A stretch of 64,000 bases of DNA from Psychroflexus aurantiacus (lineage in GTDB: Bacteria > Bacteroidota > Bacteroidia > Flavobacteriales > Flavobacteriaceae): contig NZ_JAAIKD010000004.1 in assembly GCF_010820555.1 (NCBI RefSeq), positions 372,001 to 436,000 of the forward strand, read 5' to 3'. The translations under genes were made by a program, and so were the position numbers. This document shows, one piece after another, positions 1 to 8,132 of this stretch. The notes under the pieces were generated by a model. The model was not told the DNA's origin. It saw only the letters and a program-made list of their open reading frames with translations, and did no database searches. Position 1 is the first letter of the stretch, and every line of letters begins with the position of its first letter.

Positions 1-796
1 CCTGTTGAAATTGCTGCTTGGCTTTTTCTAAATTTTCTTTCAAGACATAATAGTCTAACGAAAGATCTTGATACGCATCCTCAAAATGAGCGTAATCAGC
101 TACATTCAACGTAATATTGTAATTATTGATGGGATGTTCCACCCTCCAGTGCCATTTGGTATAGCCGTTATCCATAGGAATTTCTTCAATCAATCTTCCA
201 TTGGAAACATTCATAAGACCATTGGGTACACTCACTTTTATATCTGCCGAATTGGGTTCATCACTTTGATGATCCTTATTGGGATACCAGAGACTGGCTC
301 CAGTTCCCTGAACAGCGACTGCTATAAAAGGTTTACCTTGCTGGTCTTCAGAAAATACAAATCCACCATCCCAGGGAGCATTTTTAGCAACCACTGGATA
401 GCCTGAATAATAAAACCAAAGACGTTCTGCAGTACCTGCTTTTAAAGGGGTTTCAAAATTGATAAAAACGGCATTCTCATCCCTTTGGTACGTCAGGTTT
501 GTTTTATTGAATACGATGGAGTCTATTTCCATATTCTGAAATAAATCCAGCTGTATTTTTGAGGTTTCCTCCAAAACCCGAAACTCGATCTTATTAAAAC
601 CGCTTAAAAAACGTTGCTTGGGATCGAGCTGAATATCTAAAGTGTAGGACAAGACGTCAAAACTGGTTCGTTCTGGCCTGAGGCTTCCCCGTAAGGTATC
701 TGCTCTGCTAAACTGTTTGTTCTCTCCGGTCAATAATTGTGACTGCATGCTGAAAGAAATGCAGAAGATAAAAAGTAAACTGTATATTCGTGTCAT
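1..796 (-). CDS. M1 family metallopeptidase, N-terminal part (truncated by window edge)
   Basis: This is the first 265 codons of a gene that runs off the left edge. It begins with a signal peptide (MTRIYSLLFIFCISFSMQSQ), so the product is exported. The following sequence reads as the N-terminal beta domain of M1 aminopeptidases. It includes FDVLSYTLDIQLDP, a segment with LWYPNKDHQSDEP that is typical of Bacteroidota M1 enzymes, and an HPINNYNITLN stretch. The zinc motif HExxH lies further downstream and is outside the window, so catalytic competence cannot be judged. The start is the ATG at 796-794, 32 bp from the divergent lipoprotein gene. The family assignment rests on recognised sequence pattern, not a search. 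Confidence 0.85.
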   Translation of the reverse strand, partial: MTRIYSLLFIFCISFSMQSQLLTGENKQFSRADTLRGSLRPERTSFDVLSYTLDIQLDPKQRFLSGFNKIEFRVLEETSKIQLDLFQNMEIDSIVFNKTNLTYQRDENAVFINFETPLKAGTAERLWFYYSGYPVVAKNAPWDGGFVFSEDQQGKPFIAVAVQGTGASLWYPNKDHQSDEPNSADIKVSVPNGLMNVSNGRLIEEIPMDNGYTKWHWRVEHPINNYNITLNVADYAHFEDAYQDLSLDYYVLKENLEKAKQQFQQ

Positions 797-828
797 ATGA
801 CTCAATAACTATTTATTACAATGATACT

Positions 829-1137
829 ATGAAAAAACTTGCTTTTATCTTGCTTTCCCTGGCTTTTATTTCCTGCGGAAATGATAGTAACCTCCTGGAT
901 GGTAAAGTTACAAACGCTAGTGGAGCCCCTGTAGAAAATGTTCTCGTACAAGTGATGGGTACCGACTTGAATTCAACGACAGATGCTAAAGGTGAATTCA
1001 GAATTAACACCAAAAACAGAGGTGATGAACTCATTCTGACGCATCCCGATTATCAGATGTCCAGAATTGACATTGGCGACAACTCCGAGATTTCAATTGA
1101 ACTTAAAGAAAAGAAAAGCCAAGAGCAACAGAAATAA
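829..1137 (+). CDS. small lipoprotein with carboxypeptidase-regulatory-like domain
   Basis: The 102-residue product starts MKKLAFILLSLAFISCGN, a lipoprotein signal with Cys at about position 16, so it is probably anchored to a membrane. An in-frame upstream start would add 13 residues without signal-peptide character, so I chose the ATG at 829. After the signal comes one carboxypeptidase-D regulatory-like fold (LLDGKVTNASGAPVENVLVQV ... DAKGEFRINT), the domain that also begins TonB receptors. The tail is rich in Lys, Gln and Glu. The gene's last 35 bp overlap the convergent barrel-protein gene. The role is unknown; surface or periplasmic binding is an inference. Confidence 0.8.
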   Translation: MKKLAFILLSLAFISCGNDSNLLDGKVTNASGAPVENVLVQVMGTDLNSTTDAKGEFRINTKNRGDELILTHPDYQMSRIDIGDNSEISIELKEKKSQEQQK

Positions 1138-1627
1138 ACGTGTTATTTCCCTCAGCGCCCTCAAAGACAACATCGTTGAAACCATAATTATATCGGGCAT
1201 CAATGCTCAGCGAGGAGCCTAAGCTCAGGCCAATTCCGGCAGCACCGGAAATACTGAGTTTTTCTGAGTCCAAGACATCGGATTCATTCACCAGAAAATT
1301 GAATTGCGGACCAGCCTGCAGGTTGAAGATTTTCAGAAAATGAACCTTTAAAATAACAGGAACCAGAGCATAATCGGTTTCTATGGACTCCTGATTGAAT
1401 TCACCGCCTTGTTGAGAAAATAAAACTTCCGCCTGAAGTGTAAAACTGCTAAACCGTGCTCCGATAAACGCGCCTCCAGTCAGTCCTAATCGACTGTCCT
1501 CCTGTAAACCTGAAAGGGAAGCGTAGTTTATTCCCGCTTTAATTCCAAGATCCAGACTTTGGGAATTGGAAGGTGTAAGTGTCAGAAAAAAGAAACCAAG
1601 TGCTAAAAATTTGATTAGATGTTTCAT
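1103..1627 (-). CDS. outer-membrane beta-barrel protein (PorT-like family)
   Basis: The 174-residue product has a signal peptide (MKHLIKFLALGFFFLTLTPS) followed by GIKAGINYASLSG, the usual opening of the Bacteroidota outer-membrane beta-barrel family (PF13568-like). Alternating hydrophobic/polar strands follow, and the protein ends in Phe-Leu, close to the aromatic C-terminus of many outer-membrane proteins. Strands such as GAFIGARFSSFTLQAEVLFSQQ and the Gly-rich turns fit a small eight-stranded barrel. No ligand can be predicted. The 3' end overlaps the convergent lipoprotein gene by 35 bp, and the TlpA-like gene lies just upstream on the same strand with a 27-bp gap, so the two may be cotranscribed. 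Confidence 0.85.
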   Translation of the reverse strand: MKHLIKFLALGFFFLTLTPSNSQSLDLGIKAGINYASLSGLQEDSRLGLTGGAFIGARFSSFTLQAEVLFSQQGGEFNQESIETDYALVPVILKVHFLKIFNLQAGPQFNFLVNESDVLDSEKLSISGAAGIGLSLGSSLSIDARYNYGFNDVVFEGAEGNNTFISVALGFSFL

Positions 1628-1654
1628 GATATTTTTTTACTAATTTAAAATAAG

Positions 1655-2704
1655 TTAATCTAATAACGCAGATAATATAGTTTTAAGTTCGTCAAGGCTT
1701 AAATTAATTTCAATAATCCTTCCTTTTTTATCTACAAGATAATTCTGAGGAAGGTCAAGAATTCCCATTTCTGAAGCCATTTCTCCTGTAAATCCTTTTT
1801 TCACCCGTAAGGACTTCCAGGGAAAAGACTCCTGCGATTCAGCTTTGATCCAGTCCTGCTGATTGGTATCTACAGAAACACCAATGATTTCAAAGCCTTC
1901 CGCTTTATAAGTGCGATAGGCTTCCAGTAACTGCTCTTGTTTAGATATACAGTCTTCACACCAGCTGTTCCAAAATACAATGAGATTGAGTTTTGAAAAT
2001 TCTGATTTTAAGAGAACAGGATCTGAAGTCAACGAAATCAGTTCAAAAGAAGGAATCTCACTTCCTATTTGATAATTTCTGCGTTTCTGCTGATACTGCT
2101 CCAGTACTGCCACATCCTCAGGGTTTAATTCATCGACGTTCATTTTAGAGACCAGACTTCTTACATCGGTGTATAACAAGTCTTGATTCATACTCAAATC
2201 TGAAAGCAATTTACCCAGGTAATCGTGATTCGGGTGAATTTTGATCAGGCTATCCATCGTATTCAATAGCATGGTCCTGTTTTTCTTTGATTTTGGAGTT
2301 GATTTCAAAAGTGAATTCACGTAAGATTGGAGCTCCTGTGTTTTTCCGCCGTTTAACTGTCTGACTCCGTAATCTTTAAACACCTCCTTATCAAGCTCCA
2401 CTTTATCTGAAATGATATCGAAAACCAAGGTGTCATTTTCAAGATAAAATACCTCTGAAGACGTTATCGAGTCAAATATAAACTGAAAAGCCTTAGGAGA
2501 AGATACTTTTCCTTCAAATTGAAAACTATTATTGATTACATCGACGCTATCAATTTGATCTTCATATCTGATTTTGATGAAGTCATCAAAATCTCCGTTG
2601 ATGCTCCCTTTTAGAACATAAGTTTGAGTGGTCGATTTTTTTTCAAGAGGCTGCATGCATGATAACGTTAGCAATCCGAGAAAAATTAAAACTGTCTTTT
2701 TCAT
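1655..2704 (-). CDS. TlpA-like thioredoxin-fold lipoprotein (DUF4369-type N-terminus)
   Basis: The 349-residue protein begins with a lipoprotein signal (LLTLSC, Cys16). The N-terminal part, about residues 27-110, resembles the DUF4369 domain found on Bacteroidota thiol-disulfide proteins. A helical linker follows, then a C-terminal thioredoxin fold from about residue 215. The redox motif is WCEDC (Cys249 and Cys252) within FWNSWCEDCISKQEQ. The family reduces or shuffles disulfides of exported proteins, or serves cytochrome maturation; the substrate here is unknown. It shares strand with the barrel-protein gene downstream. A strong terminator at 2727-2756 separates it from the sulfur module upstream. 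Confidence 0.85.
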   Translation of the reverse strand: MKKTVLIFLGLLTLSCMQPLEKKSTTQTYVLKGSINGDFDDFIKIRYEDQIDSVDVINNSFQFEGKVSSPKAFQFIFDSITSSEVFYLENDTLVFDIISDKVELDKEVFKDYGVRQLNGGKTQELQSYVNSLLKSTPKSKKNRTMLLNTMDSLIKIHPNHDYLGKLLSDLSMNQDLLYTDVRSLVSKMNVDELNPEDVAVLEQYQQKRRNYQIGSEIPSFELISLTSDPVLLKSEFSKLNLIVFWNSWCEDCISKQEQLLEAYRTYKAEGFEIIGVSVDTNQQDWIKAESQESFPWKSLRVKKGFTGEMASEMGILDLPQNYLVDKKGRIIEINLSLDELKTILSALLD

Positions 2705-2726
2705 ATTTACAAAATTACATCAAAAT

Positions 2727-2756
2727 AAAAGGGCGATGAATTTTCATCGCCCTTTT
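2727..2756 (-). terminator. intrinsic terminator of the CstB-like gene
   Basis: A perfect 14-bp stem (AAAAGGGCGATGAA pairing with its complement) with a 2-nt centre is flanked by A and T tracts. It lies 20 bp past the stop of the MBL/rhodanese gene, so it ends that minus-strand transcript before the thioredoxin gene. Confidence 0.85.
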
Positions 2757-2776
2757 AAATATAATCATACCTGAAA

Positions 2777-4123
2777 CTAGGGATTAAAGTCTTTAATACG
2801 TTCGCTTAAATCATAAACCTTAGCCTCTGGTAAAATTCGTTCGATAATACTGCTTCCTGCTGCACTTCGGTAACCACCGGCACAATGCACTACAATAGGC
2901 TTATCTGTCGGAATCTCTTTTGCGGTTTCCCTCAATTCGTTCAAAGGATGGTTTTTGGCCGAATCGAAGGGCTGAGACTCTTCAAACTCACTGACATTTC
3001 TGATGTCTATAATGGTATACCGATCCGGGTTTTGCTTAAAGTCAGTATAATCCAAATCGTCTGAGGATTCAAATTGAGACTGCCCCAGGGTTAAAATCGC
3101 TTTAATTTGGGATTCATAGCCTATTTTGGCTATTCTGGAGACAATTTCATCATAAGCTGATATAGATTCCAGCACCAGATAAAAGGCTTCCTTTGGCTTA
3201 ATGATGGCACCAACCCAGGTTTCAAGCTTGTCATTTTCGGTTCTTGCCATAATATTAATACTACCGGAAATGTGATTGGCTTTGTAAGCCGCCTGAGGTC
3301 GAGTGTCTATAATAGGAGCATCTACATCAAAAGATTCCACATTCAAATGAACAGGAATATCAGAAACGGAAGCTCTAAAACTGGTCGCTCCGGTTTTATT
3401 GATATCGACATCATGCCCAAAATAAGAGGGTATGAACGGTTGTCCTTCAAGAATTTCCTTTACAAATTCCTCTTCTGTCTGCTCCTGAAACGCCCAGTTT
3501 CCAAGACGCTCATTACCCAAGGTACTGGTGGTGTCATCACTCATGTTTTTACCACATAAGCTGCCGGCACCATGAGCAGGATACACCCACACATTGTCGG
3601 ATAAATGATTGAATTTCGTGGTCATTGTTTTGTACATCGCCTGAGCAAGTTCTCTGCGTTTAGCGGTCATATTACCGGCCTTCTCTCTTAAATCGGGTCT
3701 TCCCACGTCACCTATAAAGAGAGTGTCTCCAGTAAAAATGGCTTCTTTGCTGGTTTCATCATCTACCGCATGAATGGTTATACCGTCTGGCGAGTGTCCG
3801 GGTGTATGGATACATTTGAAAGTAATGTCCCCCATTTTGAAAGCATCGCCTTCATCGAACGCCTGGTGTGGATAATCTGCACCTACGAGTTTGCTTACAT
3901 AAATGCTGGCGCCGGTTTCCCTATGGATTTGTAAATGGCTGCTTACAAAATCAGCATGAGGATGAGTTTCAAACACCGCAACGATTTTTGCATCGTTTTC
4001 TTCAGCAAATTCATAATAAGGCTGTGGATCTCTTGCAGGATCGACAACGGCCATCTTACCATTGCTCACAATGGCGTAAGAAAGGTGAGATAGAGGCTTA
4101 TCGTTATATTGTTTAATATTCAT
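2777..4123 (-). CDS. CstB-like persulfide dioxygenase: MBL fold plus two rhodanese domains
   Basis: The 448-residue protein has the three-part order of staphylococcal CstB. First comes a metallo-beta-lactamase domain with metal ligands HPHAD (His54, His56, Asp58), His63, His109, Asp133 and His184. A rhodanese-like domain without a catalytic Cys follows (about 265-350). The C-terminal rhodanese carries the active loop CAGGYRS (Cys414). Known members oxidise low-molecular-weight thiol persulfides with oxygen and produce thiosulfate. BshA elsewhere in the window suggests bacillithiol persulfide as the substrate, which is inference. I chose the ATG at 4123 over an in-frame TTG six bases upstream. 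The HMA gene precedes it by 16 bp in a likely operon. Confidence 0.9.
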   Translation of the reverse strand: MNIKQYNDKPLSHLSYAIVSNGKMAVVDPARDPQPYYEFAEENDAKIVAVFETHPHADFVSSHLQIHRETGASIYVSKLVGADYPHQAFDEGDAFKMGDITFKCIHTPGHSPDGITIHAVDDETSKEAIFTGDTLFIGDVGRPDLREKAGNMTAKRRELAQAMYKTMTTKFNHLSDNVWVYPAHGAGSLCGKNMSDDTTSTLGNERLGNWAFQEQTEEEFVKEILEGQPFIPSYFGHDVDINKTGATSFRASVSDIPVHLNVESFDVDAPIIDTRPQAAYKANHISGSINIMARTENDKLETWVGAIIKPKEAFYLVLESISAYDEIVSRIAKIGYESQIKAILTLGQSQFESSDDLDYTDFKQNPDRYTIIDIRNVSEFEESQPFDSAKNHPLNELRETAKEIPTDKPIVVHCAGGYRSAAGSSIIERILPEAKVYDLSERIKDFNP

Positions 4124-4139
4124 AGTCAATTTTTTTAAT

Positions 4140-4409
4140 TTAGTGATTCATTTTACCGGTTGCACAGCTTACAAATGATTTTGCTTTATTCATATAGGAA
4201 TTTGTATCCCCGGCAACGGGATACCCTAACTGTTTTAATTTAAGTTCAACTTTCGGAAGCGTTGAGTCCTTTTCGTAAGCAAAAGAAACCGATGCGTTTT
4301 CGGCCTCTACGTTGACCTGGCTCACATCTTCAAAAGCATTGAGATGTTTAGAAATGGTATTGGCGCAGCCTCCGCATTTCAAATTTTGTACTGTTATTTT
4401 TGTTTGCAT
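4140..4409 (-). CDS. heavy-metal-associated (HMA) domain protein, CopZ-like
   Basis: The 89-residue cytosolic protein starts MQTKITVQNLKCGGCANTI. The metal-binding motif CGGC (Cys12, Cys15) sits in the usual first loop of an HMA ferredoxin-like fold of about 68 residues. A short tail with another Cys (SFVSCATGK) follows. I used the ATG at 4409 because an upstream in-frame start adds seven residues before the fold. It is the first gene of an operon with the CstB-like gene, behind a promoter with a Crp/Fnr-type site. The role may be copper binding or sulfur trafficking; the neighbourhood favours a thiol/sulfur role but the sequence alone does not decide. Confidence 0.85.
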   Translation of the reverse strand: MQTKITVQNLKCGGCANTISKHLNAFEDVSQVNVEAENASVSFAYEKDSTLPKVELKLKQLGYPVAGDTNSYMNKAKSFVSCATGKMNH

Positions 4410-4476
4410 AAAGTTAGATTTGGACTTCAAAATACGTATCTATTGAATTAAATTCAGAACAGATCAACATATTAAA

Positions 4477-4535
4477 GCATTAAATTTAATGCAAATTTAA
4501 AGAATTTGGACAGCTTCCACAGTAACAAAAGTTAC
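4477..4535 (-). promoter_or_regulatory. promoter of the HMA-CstB operon with Crp/Fnr-type operator
   Basis: On the minus strand a Bacteroidota -7 element TAAATTTG sits at 4499-4492. A dyad GTAACTTTTGTTAC lies at 4535-4522. If transcription starts 5-7 nt after the -7 element, the dyad centre is near -42, the class II position for Crp-family activators. A second perfect palindrome, GCATTAAATTTAATGC (4477-4492), touches the -7 element and the start site. No good -33 TTTG is present, which fits an activator-dependent promoter. The regulator is probably the Crp-family gene that ends at 4539. Confidence 0.5.
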
Positions 4536-4538
4536 GCA

Positions 4539-5174
4539 TCACCCGATATCGATTAATTTCACTGAATTTCTGTTCAGTTTTATCCGATTGGTTTTTTCAA
4601 GTTGTTTTAAAAGCCTGGAAATGACTACACGGCTGGTATGAAGGTCGAAGGCAATATCCTGATGGGTGACTTTAATTTCAGAATCGTTGTAGTATTTTGA
4701 TTTGTTCCTTAAATATTCCAGTAAACGCTCATCCATTTTTTTGAAAGCAATACTGTCAATGGTTTCTAAAACCTCCATAAGACGCTGGTGGTAGCTATCG
4801 AAGATGAAATTTCTCCAGGATTTGTATTTTCCCAGCCATTCTTCCATTTTTTCTACAGGAATCATCACTAAGGTAGAATCGGTTTCTGCCACAGCACGTA
4901 TTTCGCTGACTGCAGACCCTGTACAACAGGATAAGGTCATAGCGCAGGTTTCTCCTTTTTCTAAAAAGTAAAGCATGAGTTCAAAACCATCTTCATCTTC
5001 CCGCATGATTTTTATAACTCCATCCACAAGTAAGGGCATAGCCGATAAATACTGACCCGTTCTAATCAGTTCATCCCCGGCACTTACCGTTTTTAAAATT
5101 CCTATCGCATCTATTTCCTGAAGCAGTTCGTCTTCAAACAGATGACTGTAGTTATTTTTAATTTCCTCAAGCAT
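4539..5174 (-). CDS. Crp/Fnr family regulator with clustered cysteines
   Basis: The 211-residue protein has a cyclic-nucleotide-binding-like N-terminal domain (about 15-125), a dimerisation helix and a C-terminal helix-turn-helix (about 168-192, VTHQDIAFDLHTSRVVISRLL). Three cysteines fall in one loop of the sensor domain, ETCAMTLSCC (Cys77, Cys83, Cys84). There is no N-terminal Cys cluster like that of FNR, so this is not a classical oxygen-sensing iron-sulfur regulator. It lies directly upstream of the HMA-CstB operon, whose promoter has a Crp-type dyad. That makes it the likely activator. Sensing of reactive sulfur or redox state through these thiols is my inference. Confidence 0.85.
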   Translation of the reverse strand: MLEEIKNNYSHLFEDELLQEIDAIGILKTVSAGDELIRTGQYLSAMPLLVDGVIKIMREDEDGFELMLYFLEKGETCAMTLSCCTGSAVSEIRAVAETDSTLVMIPVEKMEEWLGKYKSWRNFIFDSYHQRLMEVLETIDSIAFKKMDERLLEYLRNKSKYYNDSEIKVTHQDIAFDLHTSRVVISRLLKQLEKTNRIKLNRNSVKLIDIG

Positions 5175-5185
5175 ATCCTTAATTG

Positions 5186-5193
5186 TATTTTTG
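5186..5193 (+). promoter_or_regulatory. -7 element for the pseudouridine synthase gene
   Basis: TATTTTTG matches the Bacteroidota TAnnTTTG box and lies 30 bp before the ATG at 5223. The -33 position reads TTTC, three of four matches at the correct 19-nt spacing. It lies just upstream of the divergent Crp-family gene. Confidence 0.5.
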
Positions 5194-5222
5194 CATAAAT
5201 ATAAAACCTAAGTCCTATTTAG

Positions 5223-5783
5223 ATGGCCAATTTCAAAATTTTTAAACCTTACGGTATGTTAAGTCAGTTTGTAAATAATCAAAGCAGGCGACGAAACAAA
5301 CGACTTCTTGGTGAACTCGGGGATTTTCCCGAAGGAATCATGGCTGTTGGTCGTCTGGATCAGGATTCTGAAGGGTTATTATTTCTAACTACGGATGGTA
5401 AATTCAGTTATGAAATCACGTCTACCGGAATAGAAAAAGAATACTGGGCTCAGGTTGACGGAATCGCCACAGACGCGCAGGTGAAACAGCTTTCTGAGGG
5501 ACTGGAAATCAGTATTCACGGAAAAGCCTATCAAACCAAAGCCTGCAAAGTCAGTCTTATGACACCTCCAGCAGGATTACCTAAACGTGCCAAAGACATC
5601 AGAAATGAAAACGAACACGGTGATACGTCCTGGCTTTCAATAAAACTTACCGAAGGGAAATACAGACAGGTGCGTAAAATGACAGCAAAGGTGGGATTGC
5701 CTACCTTGAGGCTTATTCGTTATAGAATAGGTGAGGAGACCATTGAAGATATGCAGGCTGAGGAAGTAAGAAAACTGTCTTAG
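5223..5783 (+). CDS. RsuA/RluE-type 23S rRNA pseudouridine synthase
   Basis: The 186-residue protein carries the catalytic motif of the RsuA/RluB/E/F family, GRLDQDSEGLLFLTTDG, with the nucleophilic Asp at position 46. It has the family's C-terminal LTEGKYRQVRKMTAKVG motif. The usual N-terminal S4 domain is absent, which together with the short length points to the RluE subgroup that modifies 23S rRNA. It is flanked by the divergent Crp gene and the convergent DUF1853 gene, whose 3' end is 4 bp away. The exact target uridine cannot be read from sequence. Cytosolic. Confidence 0.9.
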   Translation: MANFKIFKPYGMLSQFVNNQSRRRNKRLLGELGDFPEGIMAVGRLDQDSEGLLFLTTDGKFSYEITSTGIEKEYWAQVDGIATDAQVKQLSEGLEISIHGKAYQTKACKVSLMTPPAGLPKRAKDIRNENEHGDTSWLSIKLTEGKYRQVRKMTAKVGLPTLRLIRYRIGEETIEDMQAEEVRKLS

Positions 5784-5787
5784 AACA

Positions 5788-6633
5788 TCACCACCATACC
5801 ACAAAGAATTTATAAGTCTCTCCTTTCTTATTTCTTCTGAAAAGCATTACCGATTGCTTATTTTCCATAAATTCCTGAAGCTTAACCAGGACTTTGGCAT
5901 AGGAATACCAGTTGGTATGTTGGGTTTCATCGGTAAACCAGTTTATTTTCCTGGGAATGAAAAAAGACTGGTGTTTCCAGTTCTTATTCAAAAACTGATT
6001 GAGCGTATAGAAATAGCCTGCAATAGCTTCTAAATTGGTGGTGAAAAACCTGGTGTGACAGTGTTCCGGGATAAACAAAATCGACTTAAAACAAATTCGC
6101 TGCTTGACTTTCCAGGGATCGATTTCCAGGTTTCGGAAGGTGCTTTCTGCTTTTGGGTGATAGAGGAGTGGAAACTGCTGAGATTTTAATTTTTCGATTT
6201 TATCCAAAAACCTGTCCAGCCTGTTGGGTCCAATCCAGCAATAATCCGGATTTTCATGCAGGTTATCGTCGTATAAATAGATTTTATTGACCAGCTCTAC
6301 CTGTAGTATTTCATTCTGAATAAGATCTCGGCATAGAAAATCAAATTCACCGATGGTAATTTTATCATCCATGATTTGCAGGCTGTAAGCGATTTCATCA
6401 TAGCGATTGGATAAGGACAGGTAATACTTAAAGAATATTTCAGCCCGTTTCCCTAAGAACCTGAACAGTCTGGCCTCATCATAAGGAAAACTGGCGACTT
6501 GCCTGAGTTCTTCCGGAAGTTCAAATTCAAAGGTCGGGATGCTGGAACCCGGAAGCTGATTTATCATCAGCTTCGTCTTCATAAATCCCTGATACTGGCT
6601 TAATACCTGAAGATCAGAATCCTTAGTCTCCAA
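5788..6633 (-). CDS. DUF1853 family protein
   Basis: This 281-residue protein of unknown function matches the DUF1853 pattern: [29 protein letters not shown], then [25 protein letters not shown], then a C-terminal half ending FVVWW. The GEFDFL...VELVNKIYL arrangement resembles a PD-(D/E)xK nuclease-like core (Glu/Asp then Glu-x-x-x-Lys). This suggests, without proof, a nuclease fold. The start is a TTG at 6633 that overlaps deoD by 11 bp. An ATG 17 codons in is possible, but the N-terminal segment resembles other family members. It is the last gene of the deoC-deoD operon. Confidence 0.75.
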   Translation of the reverse strand: METKDSDLQVLSQYQGFMKTKLMINQLPGSSIPTFEFELPEELRQVASFPYDEARLFRFLGKRAEIFFKYYLSLSNRYDEIAYSLQIMDDKITIGEFDFLCRDLIQNEILQVELVNKIYLYDDNLHENPDYCWIGPNRLDRFLDKIEKLKSQQFPLLYHPKAESTFRNLEIDPWKVKQRICFKSILFIPEHCHTRFFTTNLEAIAGYFYTLNQFLNKNWKHQSFFIPRKINWFTDETQHTNWYSYAKVLVKLQEFMENKQSVMLFRRNKKGETYKFFVVWW

Positions 6634-7324
6634 GTTCCAGGGCGATTTGAATCATTTGATTGAAGGTGGTTTCACGTTCTTCAGCAGAAGTCTCTTCTCC
6701 TGTGATTAACGAGTCTGAGATGGTTAAGATGGCAAGGGCATTGACCTGGTGTTTAGCAGCTATAGAGTAGAGGCCTGCAGCTTCCATTTCTACACATAAC
6801 ACATTGAAAGCCGCCCACATTTCATGCTCTTTTGGGTCGTCGGTATAAAACAAATCTGATGACACCACGTTTCCGGCTTTAAACGAAATATCAAGCTTCC
6901 TGGCCGCCTGAATGGCTTTGTCGAAGAGACTGAAACTAGCCGTAGGGGCGAAATCGCCACCTTTGAACCTGTTCCTGTTTAAAGAAGAACTTGAAGATGC
7001 CGACATGGCGATAATAACGTCGCGCATTTCTACTTCTTTTTGGATAGCACCGGCACTTCCCACGCGAATAAGATTTTTCACGCCAAATTCGGTAATCAGT
7101 TCATGTGCATAAATACTTATGGAAGGAATTCCCATTCCCGTCCCCTGTACAGATACTTTTCGGCCTTTATACGTACCCGTATAGCCCAGCATTCCGCGTA
7201 CTTCATTATAACAGGTTGGGTTTTCAAGAAAGGTTTCGGCAATCCATTTGGCTCTCAGCGGATCACCGGGCAAAAGTATAGTTTCAGCGATGTCGCCTTT
7301 TTTTGCGTCAATGTGTACACTCAT
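6623..7324 (-). CDS. deoD: purine-nucleoside phosphorylase DeoD-type
   Basis: The 233-residue cytosolic enzyme phosphorolyses purine (deoxy)nucleosides to the free base and (deoxy)ribose-1-phosphate. Family marks are [15 protein letters not shown] (phosphate binding), the [16 protein letters not shown] motif, RVGSAGAI, and the VEMEAAGLY segment that contacts ribose. TISDSL near the C-terminus holds the catalytic Asp. Length is normal for hexameric DeoD. It sits between deoC (11-bp gap) and the DUF1853 gene, so deoxyribose-1-phosphate from DeoD would feed deoxynucleoside catabolism ending at DeoC. Confidence 0.95.
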   Translation of the reverse strand: MSVHIDAKKGDIAETILLPGDPLRAKWIAETFLENPTCYNEVRGMLGYTGTYKGRKVSVQGTGMGIPSISIYAHELITEFGVKNLIRVGSAGAIQKEVEMRDVIIAMSASSSSSLNRNRFKGGDFAPTASFSLFDKAIQAARKLDISFKAGNVVSSDLFYTDDPKEHEMWAAFNVLCVEMEAAGLYSIAAKHQVNALAILTISDSLITGEETSAEERETTFNQMIQIALELGD

Positions 7325-7335
7325 CGTTGTTAAGT

Positions 7336-7992
7336 TTAATAGGTTGAATTAAACGAAGTTCCTTCTACGATGGCAATTCCTGCGGAAGCCCCAATTCTGG
7401 AAACACCAAGGTCTATGTAAGCTTTAGCCGTTTCGGAATCTCTTATACCGCCTGAAGCTTTAATTTTAACCTGATCAGAGGTATTTTCGGTCATGAGTTT
7501 TACCGCTTCCAACGTGGCCCCATGTCTGCTGAAGCCCGTAGAGGTTTTTACAAAGTCTGCACCCGCTTTTTCAGCTAACTGACAGGCTACAGCAATGTCA
7601 TCCTCAGACAGGTTACAGATTTCCAGTATCACCTTTAAGGTATGCTCACCTATGGCGTTTTTAACGGATTGGATGTCTGCTTGCACATAATCGTGATCCT
7701 TATCCTTTAGTTTCCCCTGATGAATCACCATGTCTATTTCGGAAGCTCCATCAGCTACCGCCTGTTTTGCTTCTTCAACTTTGGCTGTTGTCGAGGAAGC
7801 TCCTAGGGGAAAACCGACTACGGTACATACTTTAACATCAGAATACTTAAGAATTTCAGCTGCAGCTTTTACATAGGATGAGTTGATACAAACCGCAGCA
7901 AATTTATAAGCGATGGCTTCTTCGCACAGGTTATGTATCTGTTTTAATGTGGCATCAGCATTTAATAAAGTATGATCTATATAAGTATTCAT
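7336..7992 (-). CDS. deoC: deoxyribose-phosphate aldolase
   Basis: This 218-residue class I aldolase cleaves 2-deoxyribose-5-phosphate to glyceraldehyde-3-phosphate and acetaldehyde. The Schiff-base lysine is Lys149 in FVKTSTGF. Other family marks are YIDHTLL at the start, [21 protein letters not shown] and the phosphate-binding KASGGIRD. The start is the ATG at 7992. It is the first gene of the deoC-deoD-DUF1853 operon. The upstream region has only a weak -7-like TATCTTTA, and I see no DeoR-type operator I would trust. No phosphopentomutase gene is present here. Confidence 0.95.
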   Translation of the reverse strand: MNTYIDHTLLNADATLKQIHNLCEEAIAYKFAAVCINSSYVKAAAEILKYSDVKVCTVVGFPLGASSTTAKVEEAKQAVADGASEIDMVIHQGKLKDKDHDYVQADIQSVKNAIGEHTLKVILEICNLSEDDIAVACQLAEKAGADFVKTSTGFSRHGATLEAVKLMTENTSDQVKIKASGGIRDSETAKAYIDLGVSRIGASAGIAIVEGTSFNSTY

Positions 7993-8075
7993 AGGTGTTT
8001 AAATGAATTTTGAGTAAAGATAAAAGTTTGAAATTGATATAGGAAACATTCCCTGAAATATATCAAGACAAGGGG

Positions 8076-8106
8076 TTTGCAATATTAAGAATAAGTTGTA
8101 CTTTTG
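8076..8106 (+). promoter_or_regulatory. consensus promoter of rpsF-rpsR-rplI
   Basis: TTTG at 8076-8079 is followed after exactly 19 nt by TACTTTTG at 8099-8106. This is a full match to the Bacteroidota primary sigma factor consensus. The ATG of rpsF follows 26 bp later. Confidence 0.8.
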
Positions 8107-8132
8107 CAGGCATTAAATTAAAACAAATATTT

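Noticed and set aside
68-406. 112-codon plus-strand frame at the left end
   Set aside because: It lies antisense to the M1 peptidase frame, which has a signal peptide and clear family sequence; the plus frame has no recognisable content.
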